64,000 nt of DNA from Streptomyces spororaveus. GTDB lineage: Bacteria > Actinomycetota > Actinomycetes > Streptomycetales > Streptomycetaceae. The notes beneath the pieces were generated by a model that made no database searches, had not been told where the DNA came from, and saw nothing but the letters and a program-made list of their open reading frames with translations. Position 1 is the first letter of the stretch, and each line of letters opens with the position of its first letter. Location: NCBI RefSeq assembly GCF_016755875.1, contig NZ_BNED01000005.1, forward strand, positions 6,028,001 through 6,092,000, read 5' to 3'. Positions 26,144-34,814 of the stretch are shown piece after piece. The position numbers were made by a program, and so were the translations under genes.

Positions 26144-27682
26144 TCAGCCCAGGTCGCCCGTGGCCGTGCGCTCGGCCAGCCGCACCAGGGTGCGGACGGC
26201 GGAGCCGGTGCCGCCCTTGGGGGTGTAACCGTGCGGCGCGCCCTCGTGGAAGGCCGGGCCGGCGATGTCGAGGTGGGCCCAGGTGATGCCCTCGCCGACG
26301 AACTCCTGCAGGAAGAGACCGGCCACCAGGCCGCCGCCCATGCGGACGCCCATGTTCGCGATGTCGGCGGTGGGGGAGTCCATGGTCTTGCGCAGCTCGG
26401 CGGGGAGCGGCATCGGCCAGGAGGACTCGCCGACCTCCTCGGCGATCTCGTGGATCGACGTACGGAAGGCGTCGTCGTTCGACATGATCCCGAAGGTGCG
26501 GTCGCCCAGGGCGAGGACCATGGCGCCGGTCAGGGTGGCCACGTCGACGATCGCGTCCGGGTTGTCCTCGGAAGCCTTGGTCAGCGCGTCACCGAGGACC
26601 AGGCGGCCCTCGGCGTCCGTGTTGAGGACCTCGACGGTCTTGCCGCTGTACATGCGCAGCACGTCACCGGGCTTGGTGGCGGAGCCGGACGGCATGTTCT
26701 CGGCGAGCGCGAGCCAGCCGGTGACGTTGACCCGCAGGCCCAGCTTCGCGGCCGCGACGACGGAGGCGAAGACGGCGGCGGCGCCGGCCATGTCGCACTT
26801 CATCGTCTCGTTGTGGCCGGCCGGCTTCAGGGAGATGCCGCCCGAGTCGTAGGTGATGCCCTTGCCGACGAAGGCCAGGGTCTTCTCCGCCTTGGGGTGC
26901 GTGTAGGTGAGCTTCACCAGGCGCGGCAGGTTCTCGGAACCCTTGCCGACGCCCATGATGCCGCCGTAGCCGCCCTTGACCAGGGCCTTCTCGTCCAGGA
27001 CCTGGACCTTGACGCCGTTCTCCTTCGCGGCCGCGGAGGCGATCGCGGCGAAGGCCTCGGGGGTCAGGTCGTTCGGCGGGGTGTTCACCAGGTCGCGGGC
27101 GACGTTGACCTCGGCCGCCACGACCGCGGCGCGCTCGGCGGCGGCCTTGTGCTCCTTGTCGCGCGGCTTGGCGCCCAGCAGGGCCACCTCGGCCAGCGGG
27201 GCCTTCGGGGCCGCGCCCTTGGCCTCCTTGCGAGCCTTGTTCTCGCCGCCCTGGTAGGCGGTGAAGGCGTACGCGCCCAGCAGCGCGCCCTCGGCGACGG
27301 CGGTGACGGCCGAGGCGTCCTCCAGCGGGAGGGCGAAGGCGGCCTTCTTGCTGCCGTGCAGCGCGCGGGCGGCGGCGCCGGCGGCGCGGCGCAGCACCTC
27401 CTCGTCGAACGACTCGTCCTTCTCGGGGACGGAGCCGAGCCCCACCGCCAGCACGACCGGAACCTTGAGGCCCGCCGGGGCCGGCAGCTTGGTGATCTCG
27501 CCTTCGGCGCCGGAGGCGCCCAGCGCGTCGAGGACGCCGGCGAGCTTACCGTCGAACGCCTTGTCCACGGCCTCGGCGCCCGCGGCGACGATCGGTCCCT
27601 TGGGGCCCTTCGCCACGCCGACCACGAGGGCGTCGGCGCGGAGCGTCGCCGCGCCGGCAGTGCTGAGAGTCAGAGCAGTCAC
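26144..27682 (-). CDS. pepA: Leucyl aminopeptidase, M17 family (PepA)
   Basis: It removes N-terminal residues from peptides in the cytosol using two divalent metals. The 512-residue protein shows VGKGITYDSGGISLKPAG, KCDMAGAAAV and the signature NTDAEGRLVLGDAL, containing metal and bicarbonate ligands. The N-terminal third is the less conserved regulatory domain. The start is GTG 27682; the upstream ribosome site is weak. It stands alone, divergent from the exopolysaccharide operon. Confidence 0.96.
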   Translation of the reverse strand: MTALTLSTAGAATLRADALVVGVAKGPKGPIVAAGAEAVDKAFDGKLAGVLDALGASGAEGEITKLPAPAGLKVPVVLAVGLGSVPEKDESFDEEVLRRAAGAAARALHGSKKAAFALPLEDASAVTAVAEGALLGAYAFTAYQGGENKARKEAKGAAPKAPLAEVALLGAKPRDKEHKAAAERAAVVAAEVNVARDLVNTPPNDLTPEAFAAIASAAAKENGVKVQVLDEKALVKGGYGGIMGVGKGSENLPRLVKLTYTHPKAEKTLAFVGKGITYDSGGISLKPAGHNETMKCDMAGAAAVFASVVAAAKLGLRVNVTGWLALAENMPSGSATKPGDVLRMYSGKTVEVLNTDAEGRLVLGDALTKASEDNPDAIVDVATLTGAMVLALGDRTFGIMSNDDAFRTSIHEIAEEVGESSWPMPLPAELRKTMDSPTADIANMGVRMGGGLVAGLFLQEFVGEGITWAHLDIAGPAFHEGAPHGYTPKGGTGSAVRTLVRLAERTATGDLG

Positions 27683-28028
27683 GGTGGTGAAGTCTCGCTT
27701 CCGTTTGTGTGTGTGGGCCGAGTGGGTGGACGGCCGTCCGTAGCGATCGTATTCGGGCCCGACAGCCGCCAGAAATGAGCCTACGCGTACGCGCTCGTCC
27801 GTACGTCACTCGAAGGTTTGGCAAGTTGTTCGATCAAGAGGCCATCAGGTTCACCCATCTGTGGACTCTGCTCCAGGTTTGCCCCGTAGACCTGACGAGG
27901 TCCGAAAGACTCGGTCCACTCTCGCAAGGGGACGCGGGGTTCCTTTGCATGATTTCCACAGAGCCTCCCAGGTCCGGCTGTCCGCCAAGGGCCGAGTCGA
28001 GGGATGCCTGCGGGGGGAAAGGCCGAAA
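27683..28028. other. 346-bp divergent promoter region between pepA and the exopolysaccharide operon
   Basis: No gene is supported. It is somewhat less GC-rich than its surroundings around 27810-27870, which fits a promoter region for the operon starting at 28029. No specific regulator site was recognised. Confidence 0.4.
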
Positions 28029-30056
28029 ATGGTCAACAAGAACCGGATGAACAGGGTTGCCGCGATGATGGCGGCGGCCGCCCTGGTCTCCGTGGCAGTA
28101 CCCGCCGCGACCGCCCAGGCGGCCGCGACACCGCGCATCGACCTGAAGGTGCTGGTCGTCGACGACGGCGGCAGCTCGGTCGAGGCGATCACCGCGGAGC
28201 TCCGCGACACGGGGGTGCCCTACACCCGCGTCCAGCTGGGCGGCAGCGGCCGCCCGGTCATCAACGCGGGCTTCCTCAGCGACACCGTGGACGGCCGTCC
28301 GCGCGCCAAGTACCAGGGTGTCGTCCTGCCGAACGAGAACCCGTTCGGCGAGGGCTCGGCCGAGATGGCCGCCCTCACCGCCTACGAGACGACCTACGGC
28401 ATCCGCCAGGTCGACGCCTACACCTGGGCCCACCCGGGCGTCGGGCTGGAATACACCGACAACGGCGGCTACAGCGGCCAGCTCGACGGCACCCAGGCCG
28501 CCGTCACCACCGCAGGCAAGGCCGGCCCGTTCGCCTACCTCGGCGGGCAGGTCGCCTTCGAGGACAACTCGGCCCTGGTCCCCGAGAGCTTCGGCTTCAT
28601 GGGCAAGCCGCGCCCCGGCTACACCAGCTACGTCGACGCGCCCGTCGGCTCCGGCCGGGCCTCGCTCGTCGGCGAGTACACGCACGACGGCCGCAGCGAA
28701 CTGGTCGTCACCTTCGGCTACAACCAGTACCAGCAGCAGTTCCGCCTCCTCGCCCGCGGCATCGTCGACTGGCTGACCCAGGGGGTGCACCTCGGCCAGA
28801 GCCGCAACTACTTCGCGGTCCACGTCGACGATGTCTTCGCCCCCGACGCCCGCTGGAACAAAGACCTGAACTGCACCCCCGGCGACTACGCCTGCGCGGG
28901 CGGCGAGGGCAAGGAGAGCACCATCCGGATGACCGCCGCCGACGCCGTGTACGCGGCGCAGTGGCAGACGTCGAAGAGCTTCAAGCTCGACATGCTCTTC
29001 AACGGCGGCGCCGGGGAGGAGTGGAAGGCAGAGAACGGCGGCGTCGACGCGCTGACCGCCCAGCTCGTCGCCGACCGCGCCAAGTACCGGTGGATGAACC
29101 ACACCTACACCCACCCGTTCCTGGGATGCGTCCAGAACACCGCCGTCACCCCCTGGACCTGTACGAAGAACGCCGCGGGCGCGATCCAGTACATGAGCCG
29201 CGCCGAGATCTCCGCCCAGATCCGCGACAACAACAACTGGGCCGCGGGCAAGGGCATCACCACGGACAAGACCGAACTGGTCACCGGTGAGCACTCCGGC
29301 CTCAAGACCGCACCGCAGCAGCCCGTCGACAACCCCAACCTGGCCGGCGCCCTCGCCGACAACGGGGTCAAGTGGGCGGGCAGCGACAACTCCCGCGAGC
29401 CCGAGCAGCGCGCGGTCGGCGCGGCCCTCACGGTCCCCCGGCACCCGATGAACGTGTACTACAACACGGGCACCAACGCCGAGATGGCCGACGAGTACAA
29501 CTGGATCTACACCAGCCGCGCCCACGGCGGCAGCGGCGTCTGCGAGGACAACCCGGCGACCTCCACCTGCCTGCCGGCCCCGTTGAACGTCAACACCGGC
29601 TACCTCGACACCATCGTCCCGGCCGAGGCCCGCACGGCCCTGCGCCACGTCCTCGCCAACGACCCCCGGCCGCACTACGTCCACCAGTCCAACCTCGCCG
29701 AGGACCGGACGCTCTACCCCGTGCTCAACCAGGTCCTCGACACCTACCGCGCCCTCTACGCCCCCAGCGCGCCGATCGTCAACCAGAGCATGAAGGACAC
29801 CGGCGTCGAGTTCCAGCGCCGCGCCGCCTGGGACAAGGCCCTCGCCGACGGCAAGGTCACCGCCTACCGCATCGGCAAGGACGTCACCATCAAGGCGCCC
29901 GCCGGGGTCGTCGCCCCGGTGACCGCCCCCACCGGCACCAAGAAGCAGCTGCTGCTCGGCACCGCCGACTTCGGCACCGCGTACGCCGGTACCCGCTCCG
30001 CCTGGGCCGGTCCCGAGCTGCTCCAGAGCGCCGTCACGCTCAAGCTGCCCAGCTGA
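28029..30056 (+). CDS. Secreted Agd3-like polysaccharide deacetylase
   Basis: 675 residues with an N-terminal signal peptide (VAAMMAAAALVSVAVPAATAQA). A Rossmann-like domain (LKVLVVDDGGSSVEAI) is followed by a NodB-type deacetylase core: HVDDVF gives Asp267-Asp268 and HTYTHP gives His358/His362, the Asp-His-His metal pattern. The long N-terminal region and overall length resemble the fungal galactosaminogalactan deacetylase Agd3 (CE18) rather than short CE4 enzymes. It would deacetylate GalNAc in an exported polymer, making it cationic. ATG 28029 follows GGGGGGAAAGG. It heads the operon with the PelF-like enzyme. Family assignment is from motifs only. Confidence 0.75.
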   Translation: MVNKNRMNRVAAMMAAAALVSVAVPAATAQAAATPRIDLKVLVVDDGGSSVEAITAELRDTGVPYTRVQLGGSGRPVINAGFLSDTVDGRPRAKYQGVVLPNENPFGEGSAEMAALTAYETTYGIRQVDAYTWAHPGVGLEYTDNGGYSGQLDGTQAAVTTAGKAGPFAYLGGQVAFEDNSALVPESFGFMGKPRPGYTSYVDAPVGSGRASLVGEYTHDGRSELVVTFGYNQYQQQFRLLARGIVDWLTQGVHLGQSRNYFAVHVDDVFAPDARWNKDLNCTPGDYACAGGEGKESTIRMTAADAVYAAQWQTSKSFKLDMLFNGGAGEEWKAENGGVDALTAQLVADRAKYRWMNHTYTHPFLGCVQNTAVTPWTCTKNAAGAIQYMSRAEISAQIRDNNNWAAGKGITTDKTELVTGEHSGLKTAPQQPVDNPNLAGALADNGVKWAGSDNSREPEQRAVGAALTVPRHPMNVYYNTGTNAEMADEYNWIYTSRAHGGSGVCEDNPATSTCLPAPLNVNTGYLDTIVPAEARTALRHVLANDPRPHYVHQSNLAEDRTLYPVLNQVLDTYRALYAPSAPIVNQSMKDTGVEFQRRAAWDKALADGKVTAYRIGKDVTIKAPAGVVAPVTAPTGTKKQLLLGTADFGTAYAGTRSAWAGPELLQSAVTLKLPS

Positions 30057-30089
30057 CCTTCCCGCAAGCCACCACGAGTACCACCTAGC

Positions 30090-30129
30090 GCCGGCGCTCC
30101 GCGAACCCACGGGCGCCGGCCCCTTTTCC
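30090..30129 (+). terminator. Possible intra-operon attenuator hairpin
   Basis: GCCGGCGC (30090-30097) pairs with GCGCCGGC (30113-30120), followed by CCCTTTTCC. It lies between the deacetylase and the PelF-like gene and may reduce read-through rather than end the operon. Confidence 0.5.
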
Positions 30130-30149
30130 GTCCTGGGGGGACACACCGC

Positions 30150-31676
30150 ATGAGTCATGGGCGTCACGTCACCATGCTCACCGAAGGCACCTACCCGCAC
30201 GTCCACGGGGGCGTCAGCACCTGGTGCGACCAACTGGTACGAGGTATGCCCGAGGTCGACTTCAACGTCATAGCCCTGACCGGCTCCGGACGCGAGCCGG
30301 TCACCTGGGACCTGCCCCGCAACGTCTACCGGCACACCGCCTTCCCGCTCTGGGGGCCGCTCCCGTCCCGCATCCGCCGGGCCGGCCTGCGCGGCAAGGC
30401 CCACCGCCACTTCACCGAGGTCTACGAGAGCTTCCTGCTCTCCCTGCTCGACCCCGAGCCCGATCCCGCCCGGCACAGCTTCTCCGAGGCCCTGCGCGAA
30501 CTGGCCGTCCTGGCCAGGGCGGGAAAACTCGCACCGGCCCTGCGCTCCGAATCGGTCCTGCGCCTGCTGATGACCGTATGGACCCGGCCCGGACTCGTCA
30601 CCGCCGAGGCCGCGCCCACCATCCACGACGCGCTCACCGCCACCGACCTGCTGGAACACGCGCTGCGCCCGCTCGGTGTCCGGATCCCGCCCGACAGCGT
30701 CGCGCACGCCGTCAGCAGCGGCCTCGCCACCCTCCCGGCCCTCGCCGCCAAATACCTCGACGGGGTCCCCTTCCTCCTCACCGAGCACGGCATCTACCTG
30801 CGCGAGCGCTACCTCGGCTACCGCAGCGCCGCCCAGCGCTGGCCCGTCAAGGCACTCATGCTCGGCTTCTACCGCGAGCTCAACACCGAGGGCTACCGGC
30901 AGGCGGACCTCATCACCCCGTGCAACCAGTACAACCGCCGCTGGGAGGAGCGCGGAGGCGCCGAGTCCGACCGCATCCGCACCGTCTACAACGGCGTCGA
31001 CCCGCACGCCTTCCCCGAGGCCGGCCCCGAACCGGACGTGCCCACCCTCAGCTGGTGCGGCCGCATCGACCCGATCAAGGACCTCGAAACCCTCATCCGG
31101 GCCTACGCCTTCATGCGCGAGGAGCTTCCCGCCCTGCGGCTGCGCCTCTTCGGCCCCGTGCCGGCCGGCTGCGAGGAGTACAAGCTCCGCCTGGAGAAGC
31201 TCGCCGCCGAACTCGGCGTGACCGACGGCATCACCTACGAGGGCCGCATCGAGCAGGTGGCCCAGGCCTACGCGGCCGGCAGCGTCGTGATGCTCTCCTC
31301 CATCAGCGAGGGCTTCCCCTTCAGCATCATCGAGGCCATGTCCTGCGGCCGCACCACCGTCTCCACCGACGTCGGCGGCGTCCGCGAGGCCGTCGGTGAC
31401 ACCGGCCTCGTCGTACCGCCGCGCGAGCCCGAGACCATGGCCCGCGCCACCCTCGCCCTGCTCCGCGACGACGGGCGCCGGGCCGAACTCGGCCGGATGT
31501 CGCGCAAGCGGGTCGTGGAGAAGTTCACCCTCCACCAGTCCGTCGACGGCTTCCGGCACATCTACCGCGAACTCGCCGGCCAGCCCGTCCTGCCCGTCCA
31601 CGCGGGCGACGTGTGGACCCAGCGGCTCGCCGATCCCTGGTACCGCGAACTCGCTGCCGACGGGAGCCTGTGGTGA
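30150..31676 (+). CDS. pelF: PelF-like GT4 glycosyltransferase
   Basis: 508 residues. The opening MLTEGTYPHVHGGVSTWCDQ is diagnostic of the PelF group of GT4 enzymes, and the C-terminal nucleotide-sugar site has NGVDPHAFPEA and E-x7-E (Glu387 ... Glu395 in EGFPFSIIEAMSCG). PelF polymerises a GalNAc/GlcNAc-type polymer at the cytosolic membrane face using UDP-sugars. A middle insertion of about 100 residues (DPEPDPARHSFSEAL...) is also PelF-like. ATG 30150 follows GGGGGG. Its stop overlaps the next GTG start by 4 bp. Confidence 0.85.
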   Translation: MSHGRHVTMLTEGTYPHVHGGVSTWCDQLVRGMPEVDFNVIALTGSGREPVTWDLPRNVYRHTAFPLWGPLPSRIRRAGLRGKAHRHFTEVYESFLLSLLDPEPDPARHSFSEALRELAVLARAGKLAPALRSESVLRLLMTVWTRPGLVTAEAAPTIHDALTATDLLEHALRPLGVRIPPDSVAHAVSSGLATLPALAAKYLDGVPFLLTEHGIYLRERYLGYRSAAQRWPVKALMLGFYRELNTEGYRQADLITPCNQYNRRWEERGGAESDRIRTVYNGVDPHAFPEAGPEPDVPTLSWCGRIDPIKDLETLIRAYAFMREELPALRLRLFGPVPAGCEEYKLRLEKLAAELGVTDGITYEGRIEQVAQAYAAGSVVMLSSISEGFPFSIIEAMSCGRTTVSTDVGGVREAVGDTGLVVPPREPETMARATLALLRDDGRRAELGRMSRKRVVEKFTLHQSVDGFRHIYRELAGQPVLPVHAGDVWTQRLADPWYRELAADGSLW

Positions 31677-33238
31677 GCGGATCCCTCTGGCTCAAGCCGC
31701 CCGGTTCCGGCCCCGGTTCCGGCACCGACACGCTCCCGGCCGTCCCCCGGCCGCGCCGCGACGGCGGAGGCGACATCACGGCCGCCGACGCCGCGGCCGA
31801 CCCGATGGACGAACTCGCCGAACGCCTCGACGTGTTCATCGCCTCCGCCGTCCACCCCGACGAGATCGCCGCCATCCTCGAATCCGACGGCATGACGGAC
31901 GAGTACATCCGGCTCACCTACGGCCGGCACGACTCCTTCGCACTCGCCGAGGAGCTCTACGCCCGGGTGCCCCGCTCCTTCCCGGAGCCGGGCGCCGCCC
32001 CCGACCCCTGGAAGGTCTCCCTCACCGCCTGCCTGCTGCGCGGGGTGATCTTCGCCCTGCCCGGCCTGGCGTACCTGCTCGGCGCACCCCTGCTCGAAGG
32101 CCCGCAGGACCGCCTCGGCCTGCCCGCCGGGACGCTCACCCTGCTCGCGGGCGCGCTCATCGGCTGGGTCTGGGACCAGACCCTGTCCCACCGGGCCTAC
32201 ACCTGGCTCGGCCTCGGCGACCGGCGCGCCGCCGGGCGGACCCTGCTCGTCGGCGCCCCCGTCGGCGCCCTGCTGGGCACCGCCGCCGCACTGGCGGTGC
32301 CCGGCGGGCCGCCGTTCTCCTACGCCTTCGCAGCCGGACAGGCCCTCTACGTCGGGGCCGCCACCGTCCTGCTGGTCCTCGGCCGGGAACGCGTCCTGCT
32401 CGCCGCACTCGGCCCGATGGCCGCCGGGGCGCTGCTCGCGCTCTTCGTCGACCTGCCCGTCCCGGTCCGGGTGACCCTGCTCGTGGTGTCCCTGCTGGCC
32501 GCCTGCACCCTGGCCCTGAGGGAACTCCCGCTGGCCGACGGGCTGCGGGCCGCCGCGCGCCGGATCCGCGCCTCGGCCGCCCGACGCCCCGGCCAGGGCC
32601 CCGTCCGCTGGCAGATGCTGCGCGGCGCCGAGGAGGACTTCGCACCCCGCGGACCCCGGATCGGGGACTCGGTCCCCTACGGCGTCTTCGGCCTCGGCAC
32701 CGGCCTGCTCGTGCTGTACGCCGCCCTCGGCGAAGTCCTCGCAGGAGGCCCCGCCGAGGCCGTCGCCGCACCCTCGGCGGTGGCCCTCACGCTCAGCATG
32801 GGCCCGGCCGAATGGCTGCTCCACCGGTTCCGCAGCGGGAGCCTCTCCGGGCTCCAGGGGGCCCGCTCGCCCCGGGCCTTCCGGCGGCGGATGCTCGCCA
32901 CCCTGACCCGCTGCCTCGCCGTCTACCTGACCGTCCTGCTCGCCCTGGGACTGGCCGGCACCCTCCTCTGGCCCGGCGCCCCCGTCCTCACCGGGGTCCG
33001 GATCGCGACCCTGCTGCTGCTCGGGGCCGTGATGTGGACCGGGCTGCTCCTGCAGTCCTTCGGGGCGGTCCGGCCCGCGGCCGTCGTCTGCTCCTCGGCC
33101 GCCGTCGCCCAGAGCCTGGCCCTGCTGACCGGGCTGGGCCAGCCCCGGGCGGTCCAGCTGCTGGTGGCGGGCGCCGCCGCCACCGTACTGGCCGCCCTGG
33201 TCTGCCTGCTGCTCGGCCGCGCGACCGCCCACCGATGA
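31673..33238 (+). CDS. Polytopic membrane protein of the exopolysaccharide operon, putative exporter
   Basis: 521 residues. The first 120 or so are soluble (DELAERLDVFIASAVHPDEIAAIL ... LAEELYARV). The remainder has about ten to twelve hydrophobic segments, for example LLRGVIFALPGLAYLLGAP and TLLLLGAVMWTGLLLQS. Its size and position directly after PelF match PelG, the multispanning partner of PelF, but no PelG-specific motif was recognised. It is probably the transporter for the nascent polymer. It is linked to both neighbours by 4-bp overlaps (GTGA and ATGA). Confidence 0.7.
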   Translation: MSGSLWLKPPGSGPGSGTDTLPAVPRPRRDGGGDITAADAAADPMDELAERLDVFIASAVHPDEIAAILESDGMTDEYIRLTYGRHDSFALAEELYARVPRSFPEPGAAPDPWKVSLTACLLRGVIFALPGLAYLLGAPLLEGPQDRLGLPAGTLTLLAGALIGWVWDQTLSHRAYTWLGLGDRRAAGRTLLVGAPVGALLGTAAALAVPGGPPFSYAFAAGQALYVGAATVLLVLGRERVLLAALGPMAAGALLALFVDLPVPVRVTLLVVSLLAACTLALRELPLADGLRAAARRIRASAARRPGQGPVRWQMLRGAEEDFAPRGPRIGDSVPYGVFGLGTGLLVLYAALGEVLAGGPAEAVAAPSAVALTLSMGPAEWLLHRFRSGSLSGLQGARSPRAFRRRMLATLTRCLAVYLTVLLALGLAGTLLWPGAPVLTGVRIATLLLLGAVMWTGLLLQSFGAVRPAAVVCSSAAVAQSLALLTGLGQPRAVQLLVAGAAATVLAALVCLLLGRATAHR

Positions 33239-33930
33239 CGCACCGTCCGTCCGAGAAGAAGGACCCCATGCTGCTGGTGCCCCTCTACGAGCATCCCGAC
33301 GACCGGCCGGAAGCCTGGGAGCGGCTCATCAGCTCCGCAGGCCGGCTGCATTCGGTGGTCCTCAACCCCGACAGCGGACCGGGCGCCGCCCGCGACGAAC
33401 GGTTCGCCGTCGTCGCCGAGCGGCTGCGCGAGGCCGGCGTACCCGTCCTCGGGTACGCCGACACCGACTACGGGCGGCGCCCGCACGCGGAGGTGGTGCA
33501 GGACCTCCTGCGCCACCGCGACTGGTACGCCACCGACGGGGCCTTCCTCGACCAGGCCTCCGCCGATCCGGAACTGCTCCCGCACTACGGGCGGCTCGCG
33601 GTCGCGGCCCGGGCCGCGGGCGCCCGTACCCTCGTCCTCAACCACGGGGTCCACCCGCACCCCGGCTACGCCGAACTCGCCGACCTGCTCGTCACCTTCG
33701 AGGGCCCCTGGGACGCCTACCGGGACGCGGCCGCCGTACCGCCCTGGACCGCCGACCACCCGGCCCAGCGGTTCTGCCACCTGGTGTACGCGGTCCCGCC
33801 GGGCGCGCTCGCCGCCCGGCTCGCCGAGGAACTCGCCGCCGAACGCGGGGCCGGGGTGCACTGCGCGGTCCCCGGCAGCGGCGCGCACCCCTGGGGGACC
33901 CTCCCGTACGCGCTGGAGGCGGCGGGATGA
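33235..33930 (+). CDS. Spherulin-4 family protein (GH135-like)
   Basis: 231 residues. MLLVPLYEHPDD ... SAGRLHSVVLNPDSGPG, followed by VPVLGYADTDYGRR and WYATDGAFLDQAS, is the TIM-barrel pattern of the spherulin-4 family, which includes the GalNAc hydrolase Sph3. No signal peptide is visible, so it may act inside the cell or lack export. Where family enzymes commonly show an Asp-Glu pair (DGIFFDE), this protein has Asp-Gln (AFLDQ), so activity is uncertain. ATG 33235 overlaps the previous stop; ATG 33268, with AAGGA before it, is the alternative start. Confidence 0.75.
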   Translation: MTHRPSEKKDPMLLVPLYEHPDDRPEAWERLISSAGRLHSVVLNPDSGPGAARDERFAVVAERLREAGVPVLGYADTDYGRRPHAEVVQDLLRHRDWYATDGAFLDQASADPELLPHYGRLAVAARAAGARTLVLNHGVHPHPGYAELADLLVTFEGPWDAYRDAAAVPPWTADHPAQRFCHLVYAVPPGALAARLAEELAAERGAGVHCAVPGSGAHPWGTLPYALEAAG

Positions 33931-34739
33931 GGAAGCTCGCACTCCTGCTGGCCGTGCCCCTGCTGCTGCTCGCCGCCTGTACGAGCCCGCCGCCCGAACC
34001 GGACCGGGAGGAGCTGTCGCCCGACCCGGCGCCGGGGGAGCGCTGGCAGCCGAAGCCGGGCGTCGGGTGGCAGTGGCAGCTCACCGGGAAGCTCGACACC
34101 TCGGTGAAGGCGGCCGTGTACGACGTCGACGGGTTTAACACCACGAACGAGCAGCTCGCCACCCTGAAGAAGGCCGGCCGCAAGACCATCTGCTACGTCT
34201 CCACCGGCGCCTGGGAGGACTTCCGGCCGGACGCGGCCGCCTTCCCGAAGGCACTGCTGGGCGAGGGCAACGGCTGGGACGGCGAACGCTGGCTGGACAT
34301 CCGGGCCCTGGCGCAACTGGAACCGCTGATGGCCAAGCGGTTCGACATGTGCAAGGCGAAGGGCTTCGACGCGGTGGAGCCCGACAACATGGACGGCTAC
34401 GCCAACCGGTCCGGTTTCCCGCTGACCGCGGACGACCAGCTGAAGTACAACCGCCTGATCGCCCGGCTGGCGCACGACCGGGGCATGTCGGTGGGGCTGA
34501 AGAACGACCTGGACCAGATCCCGGAGCTGGTCGGGGACTTCGACTTCGCGGTGAACGAGCAGTGCGTGGAGTACGAGGAGTGCGACCGGTACGCGCCGTT
34601 CACCGACGCGGGCAAGGCGGTGTTCCACGTGGAGTACGAGGGTCGCCCGAGCCGCTGGTGCCCGCGGGCCCGTGCGGCGAAGCTGAGCTCGATGCAGAAA
34701 CGGTACGACCTGGACGCGTGGCGCCAAGTCTGTCCCTAG
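33927..34739 (+). CDS. GH114 endo-alpha-1,4-polygalactosaminidase lipoprotein
   Basis: 270 residues. The signal sequence ends in a lipobox (LLLLAAC), giving a lipoprotein on the outer membrane face. The GH114 barrel shows WQWQLTGKLD, AAVYDVDGFNTT (probable catalytic Asp), CYVSTGAWE, FDAVEPDNMDGY (probable catalytic Glu) and GLKNDLDQI. The family cleaves alpha-1,4-linked galactosaminoglycans; PelA and fungal Ega3 contain relatives. It overlaps the preceding gene by 4 bp. It would trim or release the polymer made by this operon. Confidence 0.85.
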   Translation: MRKLALLLAVPLLLLAACTSPPPEPDREELSPDPAPGERWQPKPGVGWQWQLTGKLDTSVKAAVYDVDGFNTTNEQLATLKKAGRKTICYVSTGAWEDFRPDAAAFPKALLGEGNGWDGERWLDIRALAQLEPLMAKRFDMCKAKGFDAVEPDNMDGYANRSGFPLTADDQLKYNRLIARLAHDRGMSVGLKNDLDQIPELVGDFDFAVNEQCVEYEECDRYAPFTDAGKAVFHVEYEGRPSRWCPRARAAKLSSMQKRYDLDAWRQVCP

Positions 34740-34762
34740 CCGCGGCCTGGCCAATCCGGACC

Positions 34763-34790
34763 CGCGCCTCAAACGCCGGCGAGGCTGAAA
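34763..34790. repeat. Dispersed intergenic repeat, single arm
   Basis: The segment with core GCCTCAAACGCCGGCGAGGC followed by TGAAA matches the right arm of the larger element at 55052-55161. It lies between the GH114 gene and the histidine kinase gene. The same core is common between genes in Streptomyces, from memory. Confidence 0.75.
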
Positions 34791-34814
34791 AGGGTCGGGC
34801 CGAGGAGGAGACGG

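Noticed and set aside
27834-31601. A 1255-codon open frame antisense to the deacetylase and PelF genes
   Set aside because: The product is low-complexity Gly/Ala/Val and crosses two well-supported genes on the other strand; high-GC shadow.
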